This document shows, piece after piece, positions 1 to 8,391 of a stretch of 64,000 nucleotides of DNA; the first letter of the stretch is position 1; each line of letters starts with the position of its first letter. This DNA is from Fusobacterium sp. JB019 (GTDB lineage: Bacteria > Fusobacteriota > Fusobacteriia > Fusobacteriales > Fusobacteriaceae). The notes beneath the pieces were generated by a model that did no database searches, was not told the origin of the DNA, and worked only from the letters and a program-made list of their open reading frames with translations. The DNA lies in assembly GCA_030673965.1 (NCBI GenBank), contig JAUTCN010000022.1, positions 57,087-121,086 of the forward strand. Reading direction: 5' to 3'. The position numbers were made by a program, and so were the translations under genes.

Positions 1-546
1 CCAGGGTCGACATTTGAAAAAGATTTTGAAACAGCTAAAATAGTTGTTAGAATAAATCCTATAAATGTAAGAGTTTATCCTACATTAATAATAAAAGATA
101 CAGAGTTAGAAAGAATGTATAAAGCAGGAGAATATAAAGTATTATCAATGGAAGAAGCAATAAAAAGATGTAGGAAAATATGCGCTCTTATAGAGTTGAA
201 TGGAATAAAAATAATAAGAGTGGGATTGCAACCATCAGAAGATTTAAGAAATGGTGGGGTATCTGTAGAAGGAGCTTTTCATCCAGCATTTAAAGAATTA
301 GTTGATGGAGAGATTTATTTTAATTTTTTGAATAAAATTGAAAATAAAGAAAATAATTTAGATGTGGAGACTTGTGAAAAAAATATCTCTAAAATAATAG
401 GGATAAATAAAAGAAATAAAAAAAGATTAAAAGCTTTGAAGATGAAAATAAATAACAGCTTAACAGTGGACAAAGTAATAGTTAATGGGGTAGAATATAG
501 TAGAGATAAAATATTACAACAGGAATTGAGTGAATGTTATGAATAG
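1..546 (+). CDS. Radical SAM protein, Elp3-like (C-terminal part; 5' end outside window)
   Basis: The reading frame is open from base 1 and the gene begins left of the window, so only about 181 C-terminal residues are visible. They include the stretches VRIN-INVRVYPTLIIKDTELE and IIRVGLQPSEDL, which are typical of the bacterial Elp3-like radical-SAM family (COG1243 type). The radical-SAM CxxxCxxC motif would lie upstream and cannot be checked. There is no room after the core for a GNAT acetyltransferase domain, so this resembles the short bacterial form rather than full Elp3. It overlaps the start of rng by 17 bases, which implies co-transcription. The substrate is unknown. Confidence 0.75.
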   Translation, partial: PGSTFEKDFETAKIVVRINPINVRVYPTLIIKDTELERMYKAGEYKVLSMEEAIKRCRKICALIELNGIKIIRVGLQPSEDLRNGGVSVEGAFHPAFKELVDGEIYFNFLNKIENKENNLDVETCEKNISKIIGINKRNKKRLKALKMKINNSLTVDKVIVNGVEYSRDKILQQELSECYE

Positions 547-2005
547 AATTGTTATTAGTGTAAATACTTTTCAAAGAAAAGCAGCAATCATAGAAGATGA
601 TAGGGTTGTAGAAATTTTTAATGAGCGAGATGATGAGTCAAATATAATAAAAAACATTTATAAGGGAAGAGTAGCAAATGTTCTTCCTGGAATGGAGTCA
701 GCTTTTGTTGATATAGGCTTAAAAAAAAATAGTTTTCTTTTTGTTGATGATTTAAGAGAATTTGAGGAAAAATATTTAAATGGGTTAGTAAATAGTGAAA
801 AACCTATAGAAGATTTATTAACTGTTGGTGATCAAGTTGTAGTTCAAGTTTTGAATGTTCCTAGAGGGAATAAAGGAGCGAGAGTTACAACCAATTTTAC
901 AATACCAGGAAAATACCTAGTATTGATGCCTAACAGTGATCATATTGCAATTTCTAAGAAAATTTCAAATGAAGATGAGAGACAACGGCTTCAAAAAATA
1001 TTTGAAGAAATAATGCCAAACAAGATGGGAGTCATAATAAGAACAGCTGCTAGAGGGAAATCTGTATACCATTTTGAAAGAGAAATAAGTTATTTAGTTA
1101 AAAAATGGCAAGATATTGAAAAAAGAATATCAAAATCTAAAGTAGGAGAAATTTTATATAATGATAATGATATTGTAATAAAAATATTAAGAGATATTTT
1201 AAATAGCAACATAGACGAAATTATAGTAGATAATGAAGAGGTTTATTTAGAAATAATTGATTATATTAATGCTTTTAGTGAAGGAAAGTCTAAAACAAAA
1301 GTTAAACTATTCTATGGAGAAAATGAAATATTTGAAGAATATAACATAGATAAGGAAATAGAAAAAGCTCTTCAAAAAGAAGTATGGTTAGATTGTGGAG
1401 GATATTTAGTTATAGAAAAAACTGAAGCTCTTATAAGTATTGATATTAATACAGGAAGAAATACTGGAAGCTATAATTTGGAAAAAACAGTATTAAATAC
1501 AAACTTAGAAGCAGCTAGAGAGATACCTAAACAATTAAGAATAAGGAATTTAAGTGGAATTATTATAATAGATTTTATAGATATGAAATTACAAGAAGAT
1601 AAAGATTTAGTTATTCAACAATTAGATTCAGAATTAAAAAAGGACAGATTAAAGAATAATATAGTCCATTTTACTGATTTAGGATTAATTGAAATGACAA
1701 GAAAAAGAGTAGGAAGAAATTTAAGTTATTTTTATCAAACAGATTGTCCAAGATGTAATGGATTAGGAAAAGTGAGATCTATAGAAGGAACAATAGAAAT
1801 GATAATAAGAGAACTTAAAGAAGTTTCTAAGGAAATGGATATAAAAATAGTATGTTTATTATCTACAAAGGAAATAATAGATAAAATAAAAGAAGTTTAT
1901 TTTGATATTTTAAAGGAGTATTTTAAAAAAAGAGGAAAATACTTAAAGTTTGTAGTAGAAGAGATAAACAATAAATCAGGTTATGATATATTACTAGAAA
2001 AATAG
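530..2005 (+). CDS. rng: Ribonuclease E/G family endoribonuclease
   Basis: Single-strand-specific endoribonuclease that processes rRNA and mRNA in the cytoplasm. The 491 residues match RNase G length and lack the long C-terminal degradosome scaffold of RNase E. An S1-type RNA-binding domain covers about residues 37-125 (YKGRVANVLPGMESAFVDIG). The catalytic region carries the metal-binding aspartates in SIDINTGR and IIIIDFIDMK, and the zinc-link motif CPRCNGLG lies near residue 405. The start drawn is GTG 530, five bases after AGGA at 521-524. ATG 539 gives the more usual MNRIVI N-terminus but with a longer spacing. It is followed 11 bases later by coaD. Confidence 0.93.
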   Translation: MNVMNRIVISVNTFQRKAAIIEDDRVVEIFNERDDESNIIKNIYKGRVANVLPGMESAFVDIGLKKNSFLFVDDLREFEEKYLNGLVNSEKPIEDLLTVGDQVVVQVLNVPRGNKGARVTTNFTIPGKYLVLMPNSDHIAISKKISNEDERQRLQKIFEEIMPNKMGVIIRTAARGKSVYHFEREISYLVKKWQDIEKRISKSKVGEILYNDNDIVIKILRDILNSNIDEIIVDNEEVYLEIIDYINAFSEGKSKTKVKLFYGENEIFEEYNIDKEIEKALQKEVWLDCGGYLVIEKTEALISIDINTGRNTGSYNLEKTVLNTNLEAAREIPKQLRIRNLSGIIIIDFIDMKLQEDKDLVIQQLDSELKKDRLKNNIVHFTDLGLIEMTRKRVGRNLSYFYQTDCPRCNGLGKVRSIEGTIEMIIRELKEVSKEMDIKIVCLLSTKEIIDKIKEVYFDILKEYFKKRGKYLKFVVEEINNKSGYDILLEK

Positions 2006-2016
2006 GGGGAATAAAT

Positions 2017-2517
2017 TTGAAAGTAGGAGTTTATTCTGGTAGTTTTGATCCTATAACTTTAGGACATCAGAATATTATTGAAAGAGCAAGTAAAATGTTC
2101 GATAAGTTAATAGTTGTTATTGGAAATAATAGTGAGAAAAAATATTGGTTTAATTTAGAAGAAAGAAAGGCTATGTTAGAAGAATTATTTAAAGAGTATA
2201 ATAATATTCAGATTGATACTTATGAAGGATTAATTGTTAATTATTTACTTGAAAATAAATTACAAGTCATAGTTAGAGGGATAAGAACGATTGAAGATTG
2301 CGGTTTAGAGTTGTATTTTGCTGATGGAAACTTGATGATATCTGAAAATAAAGTGGATACAGTATTTTTACCTGCATTTAAGGAATATATGCATGTTAGT
2401 TCAACAGCGGCAAGAGAAATAGCAAGATATGGAGGAAAAGTAACTTGTTATGTAGATGAAAAAATAGAAAAAAAACTTTTAGAGAGAGGGAAATTGTATA
2501 GTCCTAAGAAAAAATAA
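2017..2517 (+). CDS. coaD: Pantetheine-phosphate adenylyltransferase (UUG start)
   Basis: Transfers AMP from ATP to 4'-phosphopantetheine, the penultimate step of coenzyme A synthesis. The 166 residues show the nucleotidyltransferase signature GSFDPITLGH near the N-terminus, VRGIRTIEDCGLE in the middle and the STAARE region near residue 130. The length is normal for CoaD. The start is TTG at 2017, chosen because it gives the canonical MKVGVYSGSFDP N-terminus and follows the strong AGGGGGA ribosome-binding site at about 2004-2010. It sits between rng and radA in a tightly spaced operon. Confidence 0.95.
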   Translation: MKVGVYSGSFDPITLGHQNIIERASKMFDKLIVVIGNNSEKKYWFNLEERKAMLEELFKEYNNIQIDTYEGLIVNYLLENKLQVIVRGIRTIEDCGLELYFADGNLMISENKVDTVFLPAFKEYMHVSSTAAREIARYGGKVTCYVDEKIEKKLLERGKLYSPKKK

Positions 2518-2526
2518 GGTGAAAAT

Positions 2527-3882
2527 ATGGCTAAAGAAAAAATTGTATATACTTGTCAAGAATGTGGATATAAAACTTCAAAATGGATAGGAAAATGTCC
2601 TAGTTGTGGAGAGTGGGATACTTTTGAAGAATATGAAGAAAAAAAAATAAATAAAAATTTTTCTTTAGCTGATATAGAAAAAAATGTATCTTCTTTTAAT
2701 GAAATAAAAATAGAAGAAAATTTTAGATATAAAACTTCTGTGAAAGAAATAGATAGATTATTAGGAGGAGGCTTAGTACAGGGAGAGGTTGTTTTAATAA
2801 CAGGAAATCCTGGTATAGGAAAATCAACTCTTCTTCTTCAAATGGCTTCAGAATATTGTCAATATGGGGATATATTATATGTTTCTGGTGAAGAATCTTT
2901 AGGTCAGATTAAAAGTAGAGGAGAAAGGCTAGGAATAGATAATTCTAATTTATATTTAATGGCAGAAGTTGTTATTGAAAAAATAGTAGAGTATATTACT
3001 TTTAAAAAACCTAAGATAATAATAATAGATTCTATTCAAACTATCTCAAGTGAAAATAGTATGTCAGTTTCAGGATCACCTAGTCAAATAAGAGAATCAA
3101 CATTAAAAATAGTTGAAATTGCTAAAAAAACAGGAGTGTGTTTTTTTATTGTAGGACATATAACTAAGGAGGGGAAAGTTGCAGGTCCTAAATTATTAGA
3201 GCATATGGTAGATGCTGTTTTTAATTTTGAAGGTGAAGAAGGTTTGTTTTATAGAATATTGAGAAGTACTAAAAATAGATTTGGATCAACTAATGAGTTG
3301 GCTGTTTTTAGTATGGATGAAGAAGGCTTGAAAGAAATAAAGAATTCATCAGAATTTTTTATAAGTGAAAGAAATGAAAAAAATATAGGAAGTATGATAG
3401 TTCCTGTTTTAGAAGGAACAAAGGTTTTTCTTTTAGAAGTACAAACGTTATTAACTGAAGGAAACAATATAGGTATACCTAAAAGAATCATACAAGGCTT
3501 TGACAGAAATAGATTTCAAATTTTAATGGCTATTGGTGAAAAAAGAATGGGTTTAAATATAGGAAATAAAGATGTATTTTTAAATATTCCAGGAGGAATA
3601 GCTATAAAAGATCCAGCAGCAGATTTAGGAGCTTTAATATCTTTATTGTCTATTTATAGAAATGTTGAAATTAGTCAAAAAATTGCAGCTGTAGGAGAGT
3701 TGGGATTAAGAGGAGAAATTAGAAAAGCTTTTTTTATTGATAAAAGATTAGCAGAGCTAGAAAAATTAGGCTTTAAGGGAGTTTATATTCCCGAAGCTAA
3801 TAGAAAAGAAATAGAAAAGAAAAATTATAATTTGAAAATAATTTATCTAAAGAATATAGAAGAATTTCTAGAAAGGATGTAG
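2527..3882 (+). CDS. radA: DNA repair protein RadA (Sms)
   Basis: RecA-like DnaB-type helicase that promotes branch migration during recombinational repair. It has an N-terminal zinc finger with two CxxC pairs (CQECGYK and CPSCGEW, residues about 10-30). The Walker A sequence GNPGIGKST follows near residue 95. The RadA-specific KNRFG motif is present near residue 250, and a Lon-protease-like C-terminal domain runs to residue 451. The length is typical. It lies 9 bases after coaD and 3 bases before disA. RadA is functionally linked to DisA in Bacillus, so the radA-disA pairing is meaningful and conserved. Confidence 0.96.
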   Translation: MAKEKIVYTCQECGYKTSKWIGKCPSCGEWDTFEEYEEKKINKNFSLADIEKNVSSFNEIKIEENFRYKTSVKEIDRLLGGGLVQGEVVLITGNPGIGKSTLLLQMASEYCQYGDILYVSGEESLGQIKSRGERLGIDNSNLYLMAEVVIEKIVEYITFKKPKIIIIDSIQTISSENSMSVSGSPSQIRESTLKIVEIAKKTGVCFFIVGHITKEGKVAGPKLLEHMVDAVFNFEGEEGLFYRILRSTKNRFGSTNELAVFSMDEEGLKEIKNSSEFFISERNEKNIGSMIVPVLEGTKVFLLEVQTLLTEGNNIGIPKRIIQGFDRNRFQILMAIGEKRMGLNIGNKDVFLNIPGGIAIKDPAADLGALISLLSIYRNVEISQKIAAVGELGLRGEIRKAFFIDKRLAELEKLGFKGVYIPEANRKEIEKKNYNLKIIYLKNIEEFLERM

Positions 3883-3885
3883 AGT

Positions 3886-4944
3886 ATGGAAAAATCAGAA
3901 ATGAAAGAAATATTCAGTTTTGTAAGACCAGGAACAAGACTTAGAGAAGGCTTAGATAGCATCCTTGATGGAAGAAAGGGAGCTTTAATTGTTATAGGGA
4001 TGGACGAAGAAGTTGAAAAAGTTTTAGATGGAGGTTTTTTTTTAAACTGTGATTATAGTCCTGAAAGACTATTTGAGTTATCTAAAATGGATGGAGCAAT
4101 AGTACTAGATGAGAGTATAGAAAAAATATTATATGCAAATGTTCATTTACAACCGGACAAGAGATATACTACAGATGAAAGTGGAACAAGACATAGAACA
4201 GCTCAAAGAATAGCTAAACAATTAGATAGATTAACCATTGCTATTTCAGAAAGAAAAAGAGTTTTGACTCTATATAAAGGGGAAATAAGATATAAACTAA
4301 GAAGTTTACTTGAATTAACTAATGAAGCAGCTCAAGCCTTAAATACTTTGGAAAGATATAGAAATGTTTTGGAAAGAAGTTTAGGAAATTTAACTATATT
4401 AGAATTAGATGATATGGTTACAGTTGAAGACGTATGTACTGTTTTACAAAAATTTGAAATGTTAAAGAGGATAAAAAAAGAAGCTTTTGATTGTATAATA
4501 GAACTTGGAACAGAAGGTAGATTAATAAGTCTTCAGTTAGAAGATTTATTGAGAGGAACCAAGGAAGAAAAGGAAGAATTTTTAAATGATTACTATACCT
4601 ATAAAAGCGAAGAAGAAATAAAAAATATAGAATTAGAAATTTCAGAATTAGATAATAGTGAAATGTTAGATTTGGTTAAGATTTCTACTATATTGGGATT
4701 TGGAAAGTCGGTTTCTAAATTAGACAATAGAATAAGTCCTAAAGGATATAGAATATTAAATAAATTTGGAAAAATTAATGATAAAGATATTGAAATTTTA
4801 GTAGAAAATTTTGGAGAATTATCAAAAATTCAAATAGCTTCTGCAGATGAATTAGTAGAAAAATCTGAGATAAGTAAATTTAAAGCAAATGCTATTAAGA
4901 GAGGATTTGCAAGATTAAAGTTTACAGTAGGATTAGATAAATAA
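3886..4944 (+). CDS. disA: DNA integrity scanning protein DisA, diadenylate cyclase
   Basis: Makes cyclic di-AMP from two ATP and scans DNA for branched structures. The N-terminal DAC domain shows the active-site motifs DGA (in KMDGAIVLD, about residue 67) and RHRTA (about residue 103). A helical spine follows, and a C-terminal helix-hairpin-helix DNA-binding domain ends near residue 350. At 352 residues it is close to the family norm. It is the last gene of the rng-coaD-radA-disA operon and is followed by a terminator. PgpH, the matching c-di-AMP phosphodiesterase family, is encoded at 59673. Confidence 0.96.
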   Translation: MEKSEMKEIFSFVRPGTRLREGLDSILDGRKGALIVIGMDEEVEKVLDGGFFLNCDYSPERLFELSKMDGAIVLDESIEKILYANVHLQPDKRYTTDESGTRHRTAQRIAKQLDRLTIAISERKRVLTLYKGEIRYKLRSLLELTNEAAQALNTLERYRNVLERSLGNLTILELDDMVTVEDVCTVLQKFEMLKRIKKEAFDCIIELGTEGRLISLQLEDLLRGTKEEKEEFLNDYYTYKSEEEIKNIELEISELDNSEMLDLVKISTILGFGKSVSKLDNRISPKGYRILNKFGKINDKDIEILVENFGELSKIQIASADELVEKSEISKFKANAIKRGFARLKFTVGLDK

Positions 4945-4952
4945 TTAGAAGA

Positions 4953-4985
4953 AAAGCGCTAGGTAGTGGACTAGTGCTTTTTCAT
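4953..4985 (+). terminator. Intrinsic terminator after disA
   Basis: Stem AAAGCGCTAG (4953-4962) pairs with CTAGTGCTTT (4971-4980) with one G-U pair and an 8-base loop. A short T run follows the stem. It lies 9 bases after the disA stop and separates that operon from the next gene. Confidence 0.8.
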
Positions 4986-5045
4986 TGAAAAAATAAAATT
5001 ATATGTATACAGACAAAAATAAAAATTATTTAGAAAGGATTTAAA

Positions 5046-5843
5046 ATGAATTACTTTTTGTTTTTAAACCACCCAAAAGGTGAAAAAATTTACAAGGTAT
5101 CTTTAGAAAAAGAAAAGTTAGCTAGAAGATATTTTGATTCTATAGATACAATAGAATGTGAGATTACAATAAAAGAAAAAAAATATAATGCAGTAATTGA
5201 TTATGAAAGTTTTGGCAAATTATGTAATTTTGATTGTTTTAATTGTGTAAATGACTGTTGTGCAGATAGCCCTTCGCTATTAGAGGAAAATACAAAAAAA
5301 TTTTTAAAGGATAATTTAAAAGAATTTAATAAAATTACTAAGAATTATGATATAGCAGAAGAGTTAGGTTATTGTAAAAAAGAATTAAAAGAAGAGTTAG
5401 AAAAAGAAGATGAAAGAGAAATTATATCTCATGTAGAAGAAGAGACTGAAATGTGTTTTTATGCATATAGAACGAAGGATAGAAAAACTTTATGTAGTAT
5501 TCACTCAATTTGCTTAAATAAGAAGATGAAAGAGAAAGAAATATGGCAGTATAAACCTTTAGTTTGTTCTCTATGGCCAATGGAAATATTAATAGAAGAT
5601 GATAAATCTAAAATTTATATTACATTACCTGATGATTTTACAAATAGTTTTACAATAGAAAACTATTATGAAATTCCCTGTATAAATATAGAAATGTTAG
5701 AAAGTAGTCTATTTAGAAAAAAAAATCCAAACGGTTTTTCTGAAAAAAACTATATTCCATTTGTAGAAGCATATAAGACGACAATAAGTTCTATTTTTGG
5801 TGAACAAATATATGAATTAATAAAGTCTAAAGTAATGGAATAA
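5046..5843 (+). CDS. Cysteine-cluster protein, YkgJ/DUF3109-like (function unknown)
   Basis: A 265-residue protein with two cysteine-rich blocks separated by a charged region. The first, near residues 60-75, reads CNFDCFNCVNDCC. The second, near residues 140-180, contains C-FYAYRTKDRKTLCSIHSIC and ends with KPLVCSLWP. This layout, with a CC pair followed by a C-x-I-H block and a KP--C--WP block, resembles the YkgJ-type and DUF3109-type cysteine-cluster families, which are thought to bind iron or zinc. No catalytic function is established for these families. It stands alone between a terminator and the rplM promoter. An AAAGGA ribosome-binding site at about 5034-5039 supports the start. Confidence 0.6.
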   Translation: MNYFLFLNHPKGEKIYKVSLEKEKLARRYFDSIDTIECEITIKEKKYNAVIDYESFGKLCNFDCFNCVNDCCADSPSLLEENTKKFLKDNLKEFNKITKNYDIAEELGYCKKELKEELEKEDEREIISHVEEETEMCFYAYRTKDRKTLCSIHSICLNKKMKEKEIWQYKPLVCSLWPMEILIEDDKSKIYITLPDDFTNSFTIENYYEIPCINIEMLESSLFRKKNPNGFSEKNYIPFVEAYKTTISSIFGEQIYELIKSKVME

Positions 5844-5856
5844 TTAAATAAAACTA

Positions 5857-5885
5857 TTGACATCAAAAGAAAATTCATATATAAT
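5857..5885 (+). promoter_or_regulatory. Consensus sigma-70 promoter of rplM-rpsI
   Basis: TTGACA at 5857-5862 and TATAAT at 5880-5885 are separated by exactly 17 bases. Both hexamers match consensus perfectly, as expected for a ribosomal-protein operon. Transcription should start near 5892. Confidence 0.9.
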
Positions 5886-5888
5886 CTT

Positions 5889-5955
5889 AAGGTAAATGTA
5901 CCTTTCCCACAAAGGACCGTTGCGTTATATAAAAATATATAACTGAAATTTTAGG
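5889..5955 (+). promoter_or_regulatory. Candidate structured leader of rplM (possible L13 autoregulatory element)
   Basis: Between the promoter and the rplM ribosome-binding site lie several short stems: AAGGTA/TACCTT (5889-5904), an alternative CCTTT-CCCAC-AAAGG hairpin, and GTTATAT/ATATAAC at about 5924-5943. The block around 5898-5925 is clearly richer in G and C than its surroundings. L13 leader elements are known in other bacteria, but I cannot confirm homology by eye. The predicted start site near 5892 falls inside the first stem, which argues for the second hairpin. Confidence 0.4.
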
Positions 5956-5963
5956 AGGATAAA

Positions 5964-6398
5964 GTGAAGAAATACACTGAAATGCAAAGAAAAGAAGATG
6001 TAGTAAGAGAGTGGTTCCATTACGACGCTGAAGGCGTAGTATTAGGAAGATTAGCTGTAGAAATTGCTAAAAAATTAATGGGAAAAGAAAAAGTTTCTTT
6101 CACACCACATATTGACGGTGGAGACTATGTAGTAGTTACTAATATTGAAAAAATAGCAACAACTGGAAATAAAATGAAAGACAAACTTTATTATAGACAT
6201 TCTGGATTCCCTGGTGGAATTAGCAAAAGAACTTTAGGGGAAATTATAGAAGCTAAGCCAGAAGATGCTTTAATGCTAGCTGTAAAAAGAATGCTTCCAA
6301 AAAATAAGTTAGGAAGAGAACAATTAACAAGACTAAGACTATTTGTAGGAGCTGAGCACGGACATGTTGCACAAAAACCTACAAAGGTAGAAATGTAA
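5964..6398 (+). CDS. rplM: 50S ribosomal protein L13
   Basis: Large-subunit ribosomal protein needed early in 50S assembly. The 144 residues include WFHYDAEGVVLGRLAVEIAKKLMGK near residue 20, KMKDKLYYRHSGFPGG near residue 75 and the AVKRMLPKNKLGR signature near residue 107. The start is GTG 5964, preceded by AGGAGG at about 5953-5958. It forms the conserved rplM-rpsI pair with rpsI 14 bases downstream. Confidence 0.98.
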   Translation: MKKYTEMQRKEDVVREWFHYDAEGVVLGRLAVEIAKKLMGKEKVSFTPHIDGGDYVVVTNIEKIATTGNKMKDKLYYRHSGFPGGISKRTLGEIIEAKPEDALMLAVKRMLPKNKLGREQLTRLRLFVGAEHGHVAQKPTKVEM

Positions 6399-6412
6399 GG
6401 GGGTATTGAACA

Positions 6413-6811
6413 GTGGCAGAAATGAATCAATTTAGAGGAACAGGTAGAAGAAAAACTTCTGTAGCAAGAGTAAGATTAATTCCTGGAGAAAAGGGAATAG
6501 TTATAAATGGAAAAGATATGAAGGATTATTTTGGAGGAAGAGAAATCTTATCTAAAATAGTTGAACAACCATTATCATTAACAGAAACTTTAGATAAATA
6601 TCAAGTAATAGTTAATGTATTTGGTGGAGGAAATTCAGGACAAGCTGGAGCTATTAGACATGGAGTTTCTAGAGCTTTAGTTGAAGCTGATGAAACTTTA
6701 AAAGGAGCTTTAAAAGCAGCTGGATTCTTAACTAGAGACTCAAGAATGGTTGAAAGAAAGAAATTCGGAAGAAGAAAAGCAAGAAGAAGTCCTCAATTCT
6801 CAAAAAGATAA
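6413..6811 (+). CDS. rpsI: 30S ribosomal protein S9
   Basis: Small-subunit protein whose basic C-terminal tail reaches the P-site tRNA. The 132 residues carry the signature [19 protein letters not shown] near residue 70 and end in the characteristic SPQFSKR tail. The start is GTG 6413 behind AAGGGGGT. It is the second gene of the rplM-rpsI operon, which ends at the terminator at 6851. Confidence 0.98.
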   Translation: MAEMNQFRGTGRRKTSVARVRLIPGEKGIVINGKDMKDYFGGREILSKIVEQPLSLTETLDKYQVIVNVFGGGNSGQAGAIRHGVSRALVEADETLKGALKAAGFLTRDSRMVERKKFGRRKARRSPQFSKR

Positions 6812-6850
6812 TTTTATCCTTTGGAGAAGTCGAGAAAATATACAAAAAAA

Positions 6851-6879
6851 CCTTGGAGATTATATTTCCAAGGTTTTTT
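6851..6879 (+). terminator. Intrinsic terminator of rplM-rpsI
   Basis: CCTTGGA (6851-6857) pairs with TCCAAGG (6867-6873) around a 9-base loop and is followed by six T. It lies 40 bases after the rpsI stop. Confidence 0.9.
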
Positions 6880-6893
6880 ATTTTAGCACACAA

Positions 6894-6937
6894 AAAAGAG
6901 ACTGTTTAAACTTTTGGTAAGTTCAGTAGTCTCTTTT
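6894..6937 (-). terminator. Terminator downstream of sstT
   Basis: AAAAGAGACT (6894-6903) pairs with AGTCTCTTTT (6928-6937). On the minus strand the stem is followed by a T run, so it would end sstT transcription. It may also back up the rpsI terminator from the other side. Confidence 0.75.
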
Positions 6938-6951
6938 AATATTTTAATAAA

Positions 6952-8172
6952 TTATTTTATCTTTATTTCTCTTCCTTGTTTTTTCCACTCTGAAAATTCA
7001 GCAACAGCTGTAAACAGAGCATCAGTAGAAGAATTTAAACCAGTTTCGACAGAATCTTGAATAACTCCAATAACAAATCCTACACCAACAACTTGCATGG
7101 CAACATCATTAGGTATTCCAAATAGACTACATGCTAATGGAATTAGTAAAAGAGATCCTCCAGCAACTCCAGAAGCACCACAGGCGCTCACAGCGGACAA
7201 GACACTTAGTATAACGGCAGTTCCAAAATCAACATGTATACCTAGAGTATTAACAGCTGCTAAAGTAAGGACAGATATTGTAATCGCAGCTCCAGCCATA
7301 TTGATAGTAGCTCCTAAAGGAATAGAAACAGAATACATATCTTTGTCTAGATTTAATTCTTCACATAAATCCATATTAACAGGAATGTTTGCTGCAGAAC
7401 TTCTTGTAAAGAAAGCAGTTATTCCACTTTGTCTTAGACATTTAAAAACTAGAGGATAAGGATTTTCTTTGATCATAATAAAAGTAATTAATGGATTAAC
7501 AACTAATGCCATGAATCCCATAGCTCCTAATAAAAGAACAAGCAATCTACCATATTGCATTAAAGAAGATAACCCACTAGTTGAAATAGATGTGAAAACT
7601 AATCCAGCAATTCCAAATGGCGCTAAACTTATTACCCATTTAACAATTTGAGAAAGAGCATCTGAAAAATTAGAAATCATAATTTTTGTAGAATCAGGAG
7701 CATGCTTTAATGCAACTCCTAATAAAAGAGCCCAAACTAAAATTCCGATATAGTTTGCATTTGATAGGGCGTTTATAGGATTATCAACAATATTTAATAA
7801 TAATGTTTTTAATACTTCAGCTACTCCACTGGGAGGAGCTATACTTTGAACACTTTCTCCCAATGCTATTTTTACTTTAAATATAAAACTTGCAACAACA
7901 GCAACTATTCCAGCAGAAAGGGTACCAATTAGATATAAAAATATAACAGATTTCATATTTGTTTTTTGTCCTGGTTTATGTTGAGCTACCGCCGAGATAA
8001 CTAAGAAAAATACTAAAATAGGCGCTACCGCTTTTAGTGCACCAACAAATAATGTACCTAATAATTGAATAGGTTTTAATTGGTTTGGTGCTATTATGGC
8101 AAGAGCAATTCCTACGATTAATCCTATTATTATTTTTTTTACTAAACTTAATTCATTCCACTTGTTAAACAT
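6952..8172 (-). CDS. sstT: Serine/threonine:Na+ symporter SstT
   Basis: Sodium-coupled uptake of serine and threonine, a DAACS-family inner-membrane carrier. The 406 residues have about eight to nine hydrophobic segments. The family signature lies around residues 230-300: [17 protein letters not shown], then [16 protein letters not shown]. The start is ATG with an AGGGAGG-type site just upstream on the minus strand. The 180-base upstream region is AT-rich and shows only a weak extended -10 candidate. Amino-acid uptake fits the fermentative lifestyle suggested by tryptophanase. Confidence 0.93.
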   Translation of the reverse strand: MFNKWNELSLVKKIIIGLIVGIALAIIAPNQLKPIQLLGTLFVGALKAVAPILVFFLVISAVAQHKPGQKTNMKSVIFLYLIGTLSAGIVAVVASFIFKVKIALGESVQSIAPPSGVAEVLKTLLLNIVDNPINALSNANYIGILVWALLLGVALKHAPDSTKIMISNFSDALSQIVKWVISLAPFGIAGLVFTSISTSGLSSLMQYGRLLVLLLGAMGFMALVVNPLITFIMIKENPYPLVFKCLRQSGITAFFTRSSAANIPVNMDLCEELNLDKDMYSVSIPLGATINMAGAAITISVLTLAAVNTLGIHVDFGTAVILSVLSAVSACGASGVAGGSLLLIPLACSLFGIPNDVAMQVVGVGFVIGVIQDSVETGLNSSTDALFTAVAEFSEWKKQGREIKIK

Positions 8173-8356
8173 TTTTTCCTCCCTATTATTTAAGCTTGTG
8201 CCAAAATTTCAAACAACAATACTTAAAAAACACTACTTTTTTTTAATTTCAATTAGTTTATCATATTTTCACAAAAAAATAAAGAAAAAAATGAAAAAAG
8301 CATAAAAAAGATAAGAAAAAGTGTTTTGAAAAAAATCAAATTTCATTATAATGAAA

Positions 8357-8391
8357 AAAAAGGTGCTGATATTTTATACCAGCACCTTTTT
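8357..8391 (-). terminator. Terminator downstream of mscS
   Basis: AAAAAGGTGCTG (8357-8368) pairs with CAGCACCTTTTT (8380-8391), a perfect 12-bp stem with an 11-base loop. It directly abuts the mscS stop codon on the minus strand and is symmetric enough to work in both directions. Confidence 0.9.

Noticed and set aside
7097..7459. 120-residue plus-strand frame inside sstT
   Set aside because: Antisense shadow of a well-supported transporter gene; no ribosome-binding site or recognisable domain.
8328..8391. TTGAAA/TATAAT-like promoter on the plus strand before the mscS terminator
   Set aside because: It would transcribe only about 35 bases into a terminator; spacing is 15 and there is no gene to serve.
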